From Bacteroidales bacterium (GTDB taxonomy: Bacteria; Bacteroidota; Bacteroidia; Bacteroidales; GCA-2748055), in NCBI GenBank assembly GCA_018400695.1, contig JAGYMF010000005.1, positions 1-37,691 on the forward strand: a stretch of DNA of 37,691 bases. Direction: 5' to 3'. Made by a program: the position numbers and the translations under genes. The notes under the pieces are model-generated. The model was not told the origin of the DNA, ran no database searches, and worked only from the letters and a program-made list of their open reading frames with translations. Position 1 is the first letter of the stretch; every line of letters starts with the position of its first letter. Shown here piece after piece: positions 22,616-31,329 of the stretch.

Positions 22616-23521
22616 TTATCTGGATGCAGTAGCTGCGGCGAGCAGGATTGAATCAAATTTCGCCTGTTCCGAGTCAGATCGTGATGTCAGTACAATCGGC
22701 GCAGCAGCTCCAACGATCATTGAGGCCACTTTTGCTTTGGCGAAAAAAACAAGTGATTTATAGAGAACGTTTCCCACTTCGATATCCGGCATAAGCAGCA
22801 GGTCAGTATCTCCCGCCACTTCGCTCTTAATCTCTTTGTGTCGTGCACTTTCGAGGCTGATCGCGTTATCAAAAGCCAGTGGACCATCAACAATGCAGTT
22901 CCTGATCTGTCCGCGCTGGTTCATTTTGGACAGGAGGGCAGCATCCAGGGTTGCACTCATGCTTGTATTGACCTGTTCAACCGCACCAAGAACAGCTACT
23001 TTAGGTTCAGGGACATTCAGTTTATTGAATATCTCAACGGAATTGTTCAGTATAGCAATCTTTTCATCGAGGGTAGGTGCGATGTTCATCGCTACATCAG
23101 TTACGCCGATGAGTTTATGATAGGTTTCAACTTCGAACAGGGCGAAATGGGACAGCAGCTTTCCAGTGCGCAATCCATATTCTTTGTCGAGCACAGCCTT
23201 CAGCAGGATGGATGTTCCCACCTTTCCTTTCATCAACACTTCAGCCTCACCGTCGTGGATCAGTTTCACACCCAGTCTGACGGCCTTGATATTGTCTTTT
23301 TCATCATAAAAACGGAATCCTTTCAGGCTGATCTTCATAACTTCTGCAAGGCCTTCCGTCTTTTCCCTGTCGCCCACCAGAATGGGTTCGATGATTCCTT
23401 CTTCGGCAGCACGGGCTACAGCACCAATGGAATGGGCGTCCTCAGACGGTACCAGTACCAGTTTTTGTGGATTTTTTGTATCTGGCAGAAACTGCCTGAG
23501 GTCATCAAGTTTTTTTAGCAT
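22616..23521 (-). CDS. ptb: Phosphate butyryltransferase
   Basis: 301 residues of the phosphate acetyl/butaryl transferase family: KLVLVPSEDAHSIGAVARAAEEG, VLMKGKVGTSILLKAVLD, then IVDGPLAFDNAIS and DLLLMPDIEVGNVLYKSL, all typical of Ptb rather than Pta. It exchanges CoA for phosphate on butyryl- or branched acyl-CoA. It lies 72 bases after ackA and 11 bases before buk on the same strand. The larger ackA-ptb gap could hold an internal promoter, but I find no exact TAnnTTTG there. A second enzyme of the same family (Pta) lies three genes upstream in the same operon. Confidence 0.95.
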   Translation of the reverse strand: MLKKLDDLRQFLPDTKNPQKLVLVPSEDAHSIGAVARAAEEGIIEPILVGDREKTEGLAEVMKISLKGFRFYDEKDNIKAVRLGVKLIHDGEAEVLMKGKVGTSILLKAVLDKEYGLRTGKLLSHFALFEVETYHKLIGVTDVAMNIAPTLDEKIAILNNSVEIFNKLNVPEPKVAVLGAVEQVNTSMSATLDAALLSKMNQRGQIRNCIVDGPLAFDNAISLESARHKEIKSEVAGDTDLLLMPDIEVGNVLYKSLVFFAKAKVASMIVGAAAPIVLTSRSDSEQAKFDSILLAAATASR

Positions 23522-23593
23522 GGATCTTTGTGTTAAGAACGAATGTAAATAAACATAAAACAGGGATGAATGTGTTCCTGCCCGCCTATGATG

Positions 23594-24802
23594 TTAAACA
23601 CATTTTTCCAGTATCTTGTATGTATCGGTTGCAATGAGCAGTTCTTCGTCGGTTTGAACTACAGCAGCAGTCACCTTCGATTCCGGTTTTGAGATGACCC
23701 GGTTCTGCCCTTTGATACCGTGGTTGGCAACCTCGTCGAACATCAGTCCAAGGTAATCCATGTTCTGGCAGATCATGCGGCGGATGTTGAAGTCGTTTTC
23801 CCCGACACCACCTGTAAAAATCAGGGCATCCAACCCGTTCATGATCGCGGAATAGGCGCCGATGAATTTTTTGATCCTGTAAGTATACATGGTGAGCGCC
23901 AGTGCTGCTTTCTCATTTCCTTCATAATAGGCCAGTTCAAGGTCACGCATATCGCTCGAAATCCCGGATACGCCCTGCATTCCACTGCTTTTATTAATCA
24001 TGTTGCTGACACCCTTCAGGCTCAGGTGCTCCTTGTCTGCCAGGTACAGAAGTACACCAGGGTCGATATCACCGGTTCGGGTCCCCATCATCAGTCCGTC
24101 CACCGGGGTAAATCCCATAGAGGTATCGATCGATTTTCCATATTCTATGGCCGCCACAGAGGCTCCATTGCCCAGGTGGCATGTGATCATTTTCAGGTCA
24201 CGTGTGTCTTTGCCGATCACCTTGCTGGCAGCCCTGGAGACATATTTATGGCTGGTGCCATGGTATCCATATTTACGAATCTTGTATTTTGTATAGAATT
24301 CCCTGGGGATCGCGTACATATAGGCATATTCAGGCATGGTCTGATGAAAGGAGGTGTCGAATACCGCAACCTGCGGAATACCGGGAAGGAGGTTCTCGAC
24401 TGACATAATTCCTTTCAGGTTGGCAGGATTGTGCAAGGGGGCCAGTTCAATGTTATCCTCTATATCTTTGATGACTTCCTTGGTGATCAGTACACTCTCC
24501 TTGTAACGTTCTCCACCCTGTACAACTCTGTGACCCAATGCTTTGATCTCATTCACATCTTTTATCACTCCATTATCCTTGTCAGTGAGCAGCTGAAAGA
24601 TTTTGTTGATAGCCACAGTATGGTCCGGGATTCCCATCTCTTCCCGGATCTTTTCCTTTCCGGCAGGTTTATACTGTACGATGGCATCATTGAATCCAAT
24701 TCGTTCAACAATCCCTTTGGCTATCACACTCGATTCATCATTCATTTCAAATAGCTGGTATTTGACAGAGGATGAGCCACAATTTAAAACTAGTATTAGC
24801 AT
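23594..24802 (-). CDS. ackA: Acetate kinase
   Basis: 402 residues, full length. ASKHA motifs are complete: ILVLNCGSSSVKYQLFEM, GHRVVQGG, FDTSFHQTMP, RKYGYHGTSHKYVS, ITCHLGNGAS, GLMMGTRTGDIDPG and FTGGVGEND. It makes ATP and acetate from acetyl-phosphate. It is the second gene of the operon, 24 bases after pta. Together with pta it forms the standard acetate overflow pathway. Confidence 0.97.
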   Translation of the reverse strand: MLILVLNCGSSSVKYQLFEMNDESSVIAKGIVERIGFNDAIVQYKPAGKEKIREEMGIPDHTVAINKIFQLLTDKDNGVIKDVNEIKALGHRVVQGGERYKESVLITKEVIKDIEDNIELAPLHNPANLKGIMSVENLLPGIPQVAVFDTSFHQTMPEYAYMYAIPREFYTKYKIRKYGYHGTSHKYVSRAASKVIGKDTRDLKMITCHLGNGASVAAIEYGKSIDTSMGFTPVDGLMMGTRTGDIDPGVLLYLADKEHLSLKGVSNMINKSSGMQGVSGISSDMRDLELAYYEGNEKAALALTMYTYRIKKFIGAYSAIMNGLDALIFTGGVGENDFNIRRMICQNMDYLGLMFDEVANHGIKGQNRVISKPESKVTAAVVQTDEELLIATDTYKILEKCV

Positions 24803-24826
24803 ATTATTGGGTATATCAGGTTAAAA

Positions 24827-25834
24827 TTATTTTTTCATTCCAATTGCCTGGTTGGCTGTAATGGCTACCAGGTTCACAATGTCACTCACGGAACAGCCTC
24901 TTGACAAGTCATTGATCGGAGCAGCCATACCCTGAAGAATTGGACCAATAGCCTCTGCATGTGCCAGTCGCTGCACAAGTTTATAGGCAATATTTCCTGA
25001 GTTAAGGTCAGGAAATATGAGTACATTGGCCGTTCCGGCGATGGGACTGCCTGGGGCTTTGCTCTCACCGATCTCTTTGATCAGTGCTGCATCGATCTGC
25101 ATCTCGCCATCGATCATCAAGCTTGGATCCATCTCTTTTGCCTTTTTAGTGGCATTGATCACCTTATCAACCATGGGATGGTTTGCACTTCCCCTGGTTG
25201 AAAAACTGCACATGGCAATCCTGGGTTCAAAGCCCAGCAGATGGCGAACAGTAGCGCCAGTTGCTACAGCGATCTCTGCCAGTTCGTTCTCGGTGGGGTC
25301 GGGGTGAACGGCTCCGTCAGCAAAAACCAGGATCCCATTTTCACCAAACTCTTCGTCCTGCAGAATCATGATAAAGGCTCCTGATACCACACTGATACCA
25401 GGCATTGTTTTAACGATCTGAAAGGCAGGCCTCAAGACATCACCCGTGGCATTTCGTGCCCCTGCCACTTCACCATCAGCATCACCGGCCTTGATCATCA
25501 GAACCCCAAGGTATAGAGGGTCTTTTACCAATTCCAGTGCCTTTTCCCGGGTAAGCCCTTTCTGCTTTCTGATCTCGTAAAGCATGTCAGCATACGCCTC
25601 CATTTTTGGATGATTAACGGGATCAATAATAGTGGCATTCTGAATGTTGTTCAGCCCGTATTTTTCAACAAGTATATTGATTTCAGCAGGATTACCCAGC
25701 AGGATTACTTTTGCCAGCTTTTCTCTAATGATCTGGTCAGCCGCCAGGATGGTTCTCTCTTCATCACCTTCCGGTAACACGATACGTTGACATTCCCGGG
25801 ATGCTTTTACACAAATTTGTTTTAGTAAATTCAT
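24827..25834 (-). CDS. pta: Phosphate acetyltransferase
   Basis: 335 residues, the short form of Pta lacking the N-terminal regulatory domains of the E. coli enzyme. Visible family blocks are RIVLPEGDEERTILAA, VAGARNATGDVLRPAFQIVK, DGAVHPDPTENELAEIA, GSPIAGTANVLIFPDLNSGN and GPILQGMAAPINDLSRGCSV. It converts acetyl-CoA and phosphate to acetyl-phosphate. It is the first gene of pta-ackA-ptb-buk, transcribed leftward from the -7 box at 25872-25879 in a palindrome-rich region shared with the divergent dehydrogenase gene. Confidence 0.97.
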   Translation of the reverse strand: MNLLKQICVKASRECQRIVLPEGDEERTILAADQIIREKLAKVILLGNPAEINILVEKYGLNNIQNATIIDPVNHPKMEAYADMLYEIRKQKGLTREKALELVKDPLYLGVLMIKAGDADGEVAGARNATGDVLRPAFQIVKTMPGISVVSGAFIMILQDEEFGENGILVFADGAVHPDPTENELAEIAVATGATVRHLLGFEPRIAMCSFSTRGSANHPMVDKVINATKKAKEMDPSLMIDGEMQIDAALIKEIGESKAPGSPIAGTANVLIFPDLNSGNIAYKLVQRLAHAEAIGPILQGMAAPINDLSRGCSVSDIVNLVAITANQAIGMKK

Positions 25835-25871
25835 TGATTATCAGTTGTTTAAATATGATTAATAGGAATAT

Positions 25872-25879
25872 CAAAAATA
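25872..25879 (-). promoter_or_regulatory. -7 box TATTTTTG for the pta-ackA-ptb-buk operon
   Basis: Exact minus-strand TAnnTTTG match, 37 bases before the pta ATG. The -33 position reads TATG rather than TTTG, compatible with an activated promoter. Confidence 0.6.
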
Positions 25880-25911
25880 GACATTTAAATTGAAGAACCA
25901 TAAATAAACTT

Positions 25912-25927
25912 CATGATGTAAATCATG
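25912..25927. promoter_or_regulatory. Fnr/Crp-like inverted repeat CATGATGTAAATCATG
   Basis: CATGAT and ATCATG are perfect inverted arms around GTAA. The core TGAT-N4-ATCA is the same as that of the Fnr consensus (TTGAT-N4-ATCAA), differing only in the outermost bases. It is centred about 53 bases upstream of the predicted pta transcription start. Binding by an Fnr/Crp-family regulator is an inference; no such regulator gene is in the window. Confidence 0.5.
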
Positions 25928-25940
25928 TTTTTTTATTTTA

Positions 25941-25963
25941 TCCGGAAACCGGATGGTACCATC
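25941..25963. promoter_or_regulatory. Two overlapping palindromes upstream of the FAD/Fe-S dehydrogenase gene
   Basis: TCCGG-AAA-CCGGA (25941-25953) is a perfect inverted repeat and overlaps the perfect 12-bp palindrome GATGGTACCATC (25952-25963). They lie 37 bases before the -7 box of the rightward gene, where an activator or repressor could bind. Confidence 0.45.
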
Positions 25964-25999
25964 GGTGAAAATACTGATTTCAGGAAGTAAATATTCTTC

Positions 26000-26007
26000 T
26001 ATCTTTG
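26000..26007 (+). promoter_or_regulatory. -7 box TATCTTTG for the FAD/Fe-S dehydrogenase gene
   Basis: Exact TAnnTTTG match ending 24 bases before the ATG at 26032. It contains the TTG that the ORF track used as a start (26005), so that TTG cannot be a translated start if this promoter is real. Confidence 0.6.
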
Positions 26008-26031
26008 CTATTTTCTGACCAAAATAATAAG

Positions 26032-29000
26032 ATGACCCCGTCCACCATTGAAGCGACAATGATCAATGAATCTCTCAGCGAACTTCTTTTGAAGAAGCTT
26101 GATGGCCTGGCTTTGGAGCTGGACGGAGACCTTTTTTCAGATCGGGCCACCCGTCTGATGTATGCTACTGATGCCTCGGCATACCGTGAACTTCCATTGG
26201 CTGTATGTCGTCCCAGGCATGAAGCGGATATCATCAGGTTGACCAGCTTTGCCAGACAGAACAAGATTACACTGATTCCAAGGGCTGCGGGTACTTCTCT
26301 GGCCGGACAGGTTGTTGGCAGGGGGATTATCGCTGATATTTCCCGTTACATGACCAGTATATCTGCGTTCAATAAGAAAGAGCGGTGGGTGAGGGTTGAG
26401 CCGGGTGTGATACCGGAGGAACTGAATAAAGAGATCAGGTCATCCGGACTCTTTTTCAGTCCGGAAACATCGACATCAAACCGATGCATGATCGGAGGCA
26501 TGATTGGCAACAATAGCAGCGGTCTGCATTCTGTTGTTTACGGGACTACCAGGGAACACCTTTTGTCAGTAAGGATGGTGTTGTCGGATGGATCTGTGGC
26601 TGAATTCGGTGACCTGAACAGGGAGGGATTTGATGAAAAATGCCGGCTTGAAAATCTGGAGGGACGCATTTACAGAAATATCAGGGATATCCTGGAGGAT
26701 CAGGTGAATGTTGATGCGATCCGGGCTGAGTTCCCCGACCCGGGGGTGATCAGACGAAATACAGGTTATGCCCTCGACGAACTCGCTGCATCAGTAATTT
26801 TTTCGGGAGAGGATAGCCGCTATGATGCATTCAACTTTTGTAAACTGATTGCAGGATCAGAGGGAACCCTGGGCATTATCACTGAGGCTACATTGCATCT
26901 CGATCCCTTGCCACCACCTGAAAAGGCGTTGATCCCCATTCATGTAAATTCAGTATTGGATGCGATCAGGGGGAACCTTATCGCACTAAAATATGCACCT
27001 GTTGCCGTTGAACTGATGGACCAGACCATTCTTGACCTTACAGAGGACAATATTACCCAGCGCAGGAACAGGTTTTTTGTGAAGGGACATCCGGGAGCTA
27101 TTCTAATTGTTGAACTGGCAGCTGAAAAGATGAAGGATATCCTGCATACTGCTGCTGCCATAGAGACGGAATTCAGAAACGCAGGACTGGGGTACCATTT
27201 TCCGGTTCTGACCGGAGATGAGATCCCCCGTGTATGGTCACTACGAAAAGCAGGATTGGGTGTATTGTCCAAAATGAAGGGTGATGCAAAGCCAGTTTCG
27301 GTGATTGAAGACACAAGTGTATTGCCTTCAAAATTAGAGGGATATATATCTGAATTTAATCTTTTACTTCAAAAGCATGACTTGGGTTGTGTTTACCATG
27401 CCCACATCTCGGTTGGAGAGCTTCATTTACGGCCTATTCTGGATCTGAAAAAGGAAGACGATGTGGATCTGTTTCACACCATTGCCAGGGAGACAGCATT
27501 GCTGGTAAAGAAGTATAGGGGATCGCTCAGTGGAGAGCATGGAGATGGAAGATTGAGGGGGGAGTTCATACCCCTGATGATTGGGGAGCGAAATTTTGCG
27601 TTGTTGCGCAGTGTCAAAAACACATGGGATCCTGATGGGGTGTTTAACCATGGTAAGATCATAGATTCACCTCCGATGAATACCTTTCTTAGGTTTACAC
27701 CTGGTCAGTTTACACCGCATCCGGAGACGATTTTTGATTTCAGTGATGATGGAGGGATCATCAGGCATATTGAACAATGTAATGGTTCAGGGGATTGCAG
27801 GAAGACAGCAAAAATGGGAGGGACGATGTGTCCCAGTTATATGGCCAGCAGGGAAGAGTGGACAACTACACGGGCACGTGCCAACATTCTTCGCGAGTTT
27901 ATTGGTACAAAAGGGCTGAAAAACGAATTTGATCACAAGGAGGTTTATGATATCCTGGATCTTTGCCTCTCCTGCAAAGCTTGTAAATCTGAATGTCCAT
28001 CCAGCATTGACATGGCAAAACTTAAGGGCGAATTCCTTCAGCACTGGTATGATGTTCATGGTATTCCATTCAGAACGAGGATAATTGCCTACATCACCTC
28101 GGTCAATAAGGTGGGTTCTCTGGTCCCGGGATTATTCAATTTCTTTGCAACAAACAGGTTATTTTCCACTTTGCTGAAAAGGATACTGGGATTTGCAGCA
28201 GAGCGTAGTATTCCTACCCTGGAGCCAGTTACGGTATGGAAATGGTCAGGGAAGAATCTTCAACAACTAAATGATCGTTTGCCAGTGACAGCACCGGAGG
28301 TGAATTACTTTATTGATGAGTTTACAAACTATAATGACTCCCACATAGGTATTACAACAATTAAACTGCTTAACAGGTTAGGGATCAGAGTCTATGTAAG
28401 CAAGTCAGGTCCCAGCGGACGTACATTTCTGTCAAAAGGACTGTTGAGGACTGCACGGAAATATGCCCGTGAAAATGTGCTGCTATACCGTGGATTGGTG
28501 AATGAGGAACGTCCACTGATTGGTACAGAACCTTCTGCTATACTCAGTTTTCGTGATGAGTATCCTGAACTGGTTGGTGATGTGTTGAAAAAAGATGCCA
28601 GGGAGCTTGCAGACAATGCATTGATGATTGAAGAATATCTTGTACGATTGCTGAATATGGGGCAGATAGATCAACATATTTTTACCACAGCATCAAAAAC
28701 TATCAGGCTGCATGGGCATTGTCAGCAAAAAGCTGTTGCCAGCACATCGGATACCCTGCGCATACTTTCAATTCCTGAGAACTATTCAGTTACAGAGATT
28801 CCATCAGGCTGCTGCGGCATGGCCGGGTCTTTTGGTTATGAGAAAGAGCATTACGAATTGTCTGTGAAAGTTGGTGAGTTGGTTCTCTTTCCTGAAATCA
28901 GGAAGGCAGCAAAAGATACGATAATTGCCGTCCCGGGAACAAGCTGCAGGCACCAGATCAGGGATGGAACCTCTGTCGAGGGAAAACACCCCGTGGAGGT

Positions 29001-29034
29001 ACTGTATGAGGCGTTAAGGGATAATGAATGTTGA
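26032..29034 (+). CDS. FAD-linked oxidase fused to an Fe-S/CCG-domain module (YdiJ-like D-2-hydroxyacid dehydrogenase)
   Basis: About 1000 residues from the ATG at 26032; the listed TTG start is inside the promoter. The N-terminal half is a GlcD/VAO-type FAD enzyme: PRAAGTSLAGQVVG, GGMIGNNSSGLHSVVYGTT, VIEDTSVLPSKL, HISVGELHLRP and LSGEHGDGRLRGE. Next come two Fe-S cysteine clusters (CNGSGDC with a distal MCPSY near 582-600, and CLSCKACKSECPSS near 644). The C-terminus carries CCG-type motifs GHCQQKA (near 895) and SGCCGMAGSFGYE (near 925), as in GlpC and LutA. The layout matches E. coli YdiJ, for which D-2-hydroxyglutarate has been reported as substrate; D-lactate and glycolate are alternatives. 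Probably membrane-associated through quinone interaction. Divergent from pta; a carboxylate carrier follows. Confidence 0.9.
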   Translation: MTPSTIEATMINESLSELLLKKLDGLALELDGDLFSDRATRLMYATDASAYRELPLAVCRPRHEADIIRLTSFARQNKITLIPRAAGTSLAGQVVGRGIIADISRYMTSISAFNKKERWVRVEPGVIPEELNKEIRSSGLFFSPETSTSNRCMIGGMIGNNSSGLHSVVYGTTREHLLSVRMVLSDGSVAEFGDLNREGFDEKCRLENLEGRIYRNIRDILEDQVNVDAIRAEFPDPGVIRRNTGYALDELAASVIFSGEDSRYDAFNFCKLIAGSEGTLGIITEATLHLDPLPPPEKALIPIHVNSVLDAIRGNLIALKYAPVAVELMDQTILDLTEDNITQRRNRFFVKGHPGAILIVELAAEKMKDILHTAAAIETEFRNAGLGYHFPVLTGDEIPRVWSLRKAGLGVLSKMKGDAKPVSVIEDTSVLPSKLEGYISEFNLLLQKHDLGCVYHAHISVGELHLRPILDLKKEDDVDLFHTIARETALLVKKYRGSLSGEHGDGRLRGEFIPLMIGERNFALLRSVKNTWDPDGVFNHGKIIDSPPMNTFLRFTPGQFTPHPETIFDFSDDGGIIRHIEQCNGSGDCRKTAKMGGTMCPSYMASREEWTTTRARANILREFIGTKGLKNEFDHKEVYDILDLCLSCKACKSECPSSIDMAKLKGEFLQHWYDVHGIPFRTRIIAYITSVNKVGSLVPGLFNFFATNRLFSTLLKRILGFAAERSIPTLEPVTVWKWSGKNLQQLNDRLPVTAPEVNYFIDEFTNYNDSHIGITTIKLLNRLGIRVYVSKSGPSGRTFLSKGLLRTARKYARENVLLYRGLVNEERPLIGTEPSAILSFRDEYPELVGDVLKKDARELADNALMIEEYLVRLLNMGQIDQHIFTTASKTIRLHGHCQQKAVASTSDTLRILSIPENYSVTEIPSGCCGMAGSFGYEKEHYELSVKVGELVLFPEIRKAAKDTIIAVPGTSCRHQIRDGTSVEGKHPVEVLYEALRDNEC

Positions 29035-29069
29035 AAATTGGTTGATGCAGCACGTATTTTTTGAGCACC

Positions 29070-29100
29070 TTGAATTTGATTGTTGTTATTTATATGTTTA
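29070..29100 (+). promoter_or_regulatory. Candidate promoter of the dicarboxylate symporter gene
   Basis: TTG (29070-29072), exactly 20 bases, then TATGTTTA (29093-29100), one mismatch from TAnnTTTG. It lies 43 bases before the ATG, in the 109-base gap after the dehydrogenase gene, and suggests the carrier can be expressed separately. Confidence 0.45.
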
Positions 29101-29143
29101 GAAGACAGGATATAAAGGAACATGATTCACAAATTGCTACGGA

Positions 29144-30436
29144 ATGAGCCTATTAAATAAGATTAAAGTACTCCCGCTTTGGGTGAAGATTTTTATAGGA
29201 ATGGGGTTGGGAATCCTGTTCGGACTGATCGCCGTTTGGACCTCATTGGAACAGTTAACGGTCGACTGGATTAAGCCCTGGGGCAATATCTTTCTGAAAC
29301 TATTAAAGCTTATCGCTGTACCCCTTATCTTTGTATCTCTTGTGAAGGGGATTTCCAGTCTGTCCAATATCTCAAAACTCTCCAGGATCGGACTTAAAAC
29401 AATTATTATTTACCTGATTACTACATTGATTGCAACAACTGTCGGACTTGGGCTTGTAAATCTGATTAAGCCTGGCAATGTATTTCCCGAAGAGCGCCAG
29501 GAGGAATACAGGGAGCGTTTCTTAGACGATATTAGTGATAAACAGTTTTTTGCTGATGAAATGCAGGAGCAGTCTCCTCTGCACTTCTTTGAGGAAATGA
29601 TCCCGGAAAATATTGTATTTGCTGCAGGCGACAATTCCAAGATGTTGCAAATTATCTTCTTTGCGATCCTTTTTTCTATAGCGATGGTATTGGTACCTGA
29701 AAACAGTGTCAGGGTGGTGAAAAACTTTTTTGATGGTCTGAATGATATTATCCTGAAAATCATCGATCTGATCATGCGGTTTGCCCCTGTTGGTGTTTTT
29801 GCACTGATGGCAGGTCTGGTTGTCGATTTTTCTGGCGATTCGGAGCTTTTTTCTGCACTCGGTATGTATATGCTTACTGCGGTTCTGGGATTATTGTTAT
29901 TGATTACAATCTTTTACCCTACGCTGATCAGGCTTTTTACGGGGATACGATGGAGAGATTTTTACAAAGGAATCCTGCCGGCACAGCTGGTGGCATTTTC
30001 GACAAGCTCAAGTGCAGCAACCCTGCCGGTAACCCTGAAGCAGGTTATCAACGAATTTAAGGTGCCTAAAACAATCGCCAACTTTGTCCTCCCGGTAGGG
30101 GTTACGATCAATATGGACGGAACATCCTGTTACCAGGCAGTTGCTGCTGTTTTCATTGCCCAGGTATTTGGAATGGACCTCACGGTAAGTCAGCAGCTTT
30201 CGATCGTCCTGCTGGCTACTGTTGCATCTATCGGATCTCCAGGCGTACCCGGTGGTAGTATTGTAATGCTGATTATCGTGCTGACATCAGTGGGGATTCC
30301 TGTTGAAGGACTGGCACTTATTCTGGGCGTCGACAGACCCATCGATATGCTGAGGACTGTAGTAAATATAACGGGTGACGCTACTGTTGCTTCGATAGTG
30401 GCTAAATCAGAAGGTGACCTGGGATATGAAGCTTGA
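29144..30436 (+). CDS. Dicarboxylate/amino acid:cation symporter (DAACS family)
   Basis: 430 residues with about eight membrane helices and two re-entrant loops. Diagnostic blocks are ISKLSRIGLKTIIIYLITT, the serine-rich re-entrant STSSSAATLP (near 285), the NMDGTSCYQAVAAVFIAQ helix (near 323) and SIGSPGVPGG, all hallmarks of GltP/DctA proteins. It imports glutamate, aspartate or C4-dicarboxylates with sodium or protons. The Asp/Arg residues of the last helix that set substrate choice read LILGVDRPIDMLRTVVNITGD. Located after the hydroxyacid dehydrogenase gene, it may supply its carbon, but substrate cannot be fixed from sequence. Confidence 0.94.
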   Translation: MSLLNKIKVLPLWVKIFIGMGLGILFGLIAVWTSLEQLTVDWIKPWGNIFLKLLKLIAVPLIFVSLVKGISSLSNISKLSRIGLKTIIIYLITTLIATTVGLGLVNLIKPGNVFPEERQEEYRERFLDDISDKQFFADEMQEQSPLHFFEEMIPENIVFAAGDNSKMLQIIFFAILFSIAMVLVPENSVRVVKNFFDGLNDIILKIIDLIMRFAPVGVFALMAGLVVDFSGDSELFSALGMYMLTAVLGLLLLITIFYPTLIRLFTGIRWRDFYKGILPAQLVAFSTSSSAATLPVTLKQVINEFKVPKTIANFVLPVGVTINMDGTSCYQAVAAVFIAQVFGMDLTVSQQLSIVLLATVASIGSPGVPGGSIVMLIIVLTSVGIPVEGLALILGVDRPIDMLRTVVNITGDATVASIVAKSEGDLGYEA

Positions 30437-30491
30437 AAATAATCGAAATTTTCCAGTTCAATTTTATCGGTTGACAAAAGAAAAATCGTGT

Positions 30492-30513
30492 AACTTCATG
30501 TAAATATGAAGTT
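30492..30513. repeat. Inverted repeat AACTTCAT / ATGAAGTT
   Basis: Perfect eight-base arms (30492-30499 and 30506-30513) around GTAAAT, 56 bases after the symporter stop. The right arm contains the ATG of a 41-codon frame. No T run follows, so it is not a typical terminator; it could be an operator or could hide a start codon in RNA. Confidence 0.5.
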
Positions 30514-30631
30514 TATAAGAGATTCAACAGATGATGAACCTTCTGAGAACGGAATATTTGGTTGCAGTTTGTCATCTCCCCGTGAAAATTCAGGTTCTGT
30601 AGCACTGATAATTCTGTTCATAACAGGGTAG
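30506..30631 (+). CDS. Possible 41-residue small ORF
   Basis: ATG at 30506 to TAG at 30629-30631 gives a 41-residue peptide beginning MKFIRDSTDDEPSENG and ending with a hydrophobic SVALIILFITG. Upstream, TTGACA...TAACTTCA resembles a promoter with a start near the ATG. There is no recognisable domain, no clear ribosome site and no homologue known to me. It could be a leader peptide, a small membrane-associated peptide or a chance frame. Reported only because it is too short for the ORF track. Confidence 0.2.
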   Translation: MKFIRDSTDDEPSENGIFGCSLSSPRENSGSVALIILFITG

Positions 30632-30659
30632 GGCATATCTGTTACACTTCAACCCTTAA

Positions 30660-30716
30660 AGTGGAAGACATCCGTTCCCCGTGTCTTCTACTTCGTAAAT
30701 TGTCTTCCCGATTTAC
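30660..30716. repeat. Two consecutive hairpins in the AT-rich region
   Basis: AGTGGAAGACA (30660-30670) pairs with TGTCTTCTACT (30682-30692) with one G-T type mismatch. Immediately after, GTAAAT (30695-30700) pairs with ATTTAC (30711-30716). TGTCTTC appears in the right arm of the first and in the loop of the second, so alternative pairing of AAGACA with either copy is possible. It might be a structured RNA or a relic of a repeat element; no known RNA family is recognised. Confidence 0.45.
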
Positions 30717-30936
30717 AGGTTTGCTCAGTTCAGGCCTGATGTTCATATATTACTTTTAAAACTTTGTCTGTTTCCCAACTGCGAATTTAAACACCAAAAC
30801 ATTATATACATTACATATGTACACTAAATAAATACAAAAGTTAATATTAATCTGAAAAAATACATTTGTGAACCTATAGTAATTACAAAATTTAAGGAAA
30901 GTTACACACATGTATACATTTGTGGCATCAATAGGT

Positions 30937-30952
30937 GATTACAATTGTAATC
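30937..30952. promoter_or_regulatory. Perfect 16-bp palindrome GATTACAATTGTAATC
   Basis: The sequence equals its own reverse complement. It is the best of a family of ATTACA-N2-TGTAAT sites in this region; others are at 30810-30823 (partial), 30859-30872 (partial), 31347-31360 and 31395-31408. An operator for a dimeric helix-turn-helix protein, perhaps the XRE regulator at 31424, is the simplest reading. Confidence 0.55.
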
Positions 30953-31329
30953 GATTAAAACTACTTTACAAATCAAAAGTGTATACGCATAAAGAACTAT
31001 AAAACAAGTATATACATCACTTATATAAAGTAAAATACAGTTAATTTTAAGAATATATTGGACAATTCAGCTTTCATACTGTAAATACATCAAATTACAA
31101 CACTTAATATCAGTTACTTAATACGTTCTACTTAAATTGTCACTTTACTTAAGTTCAATATTGATGTATTTAAGCGTATCAGGCGCATGATAAAGGGTGC
31201 ATATTCTTAATGAATAAAATGATTTCGTTAATATTATGGAAATAGATTAATTTTGGTTTAGCCGGTTAATGTCTGTTCAGCATGATTGTCCTGGAATCTA
31301 CAGATTTTAAGCACAATCGAAATAAAATG

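Noticed and set aside
22838-23518. 226-codon plus-strand ORF opposite ptb
   Set aside because: Ptb is an unmistakable gene on the other strand; this is its shadow.
26005-26031. Nine-residue N-terminal extension of the FAD/Fe-S dehydrogenase
   Set aside because: Its TTG start is part of an exact -7 promoter box, so translation from there is unlikely.
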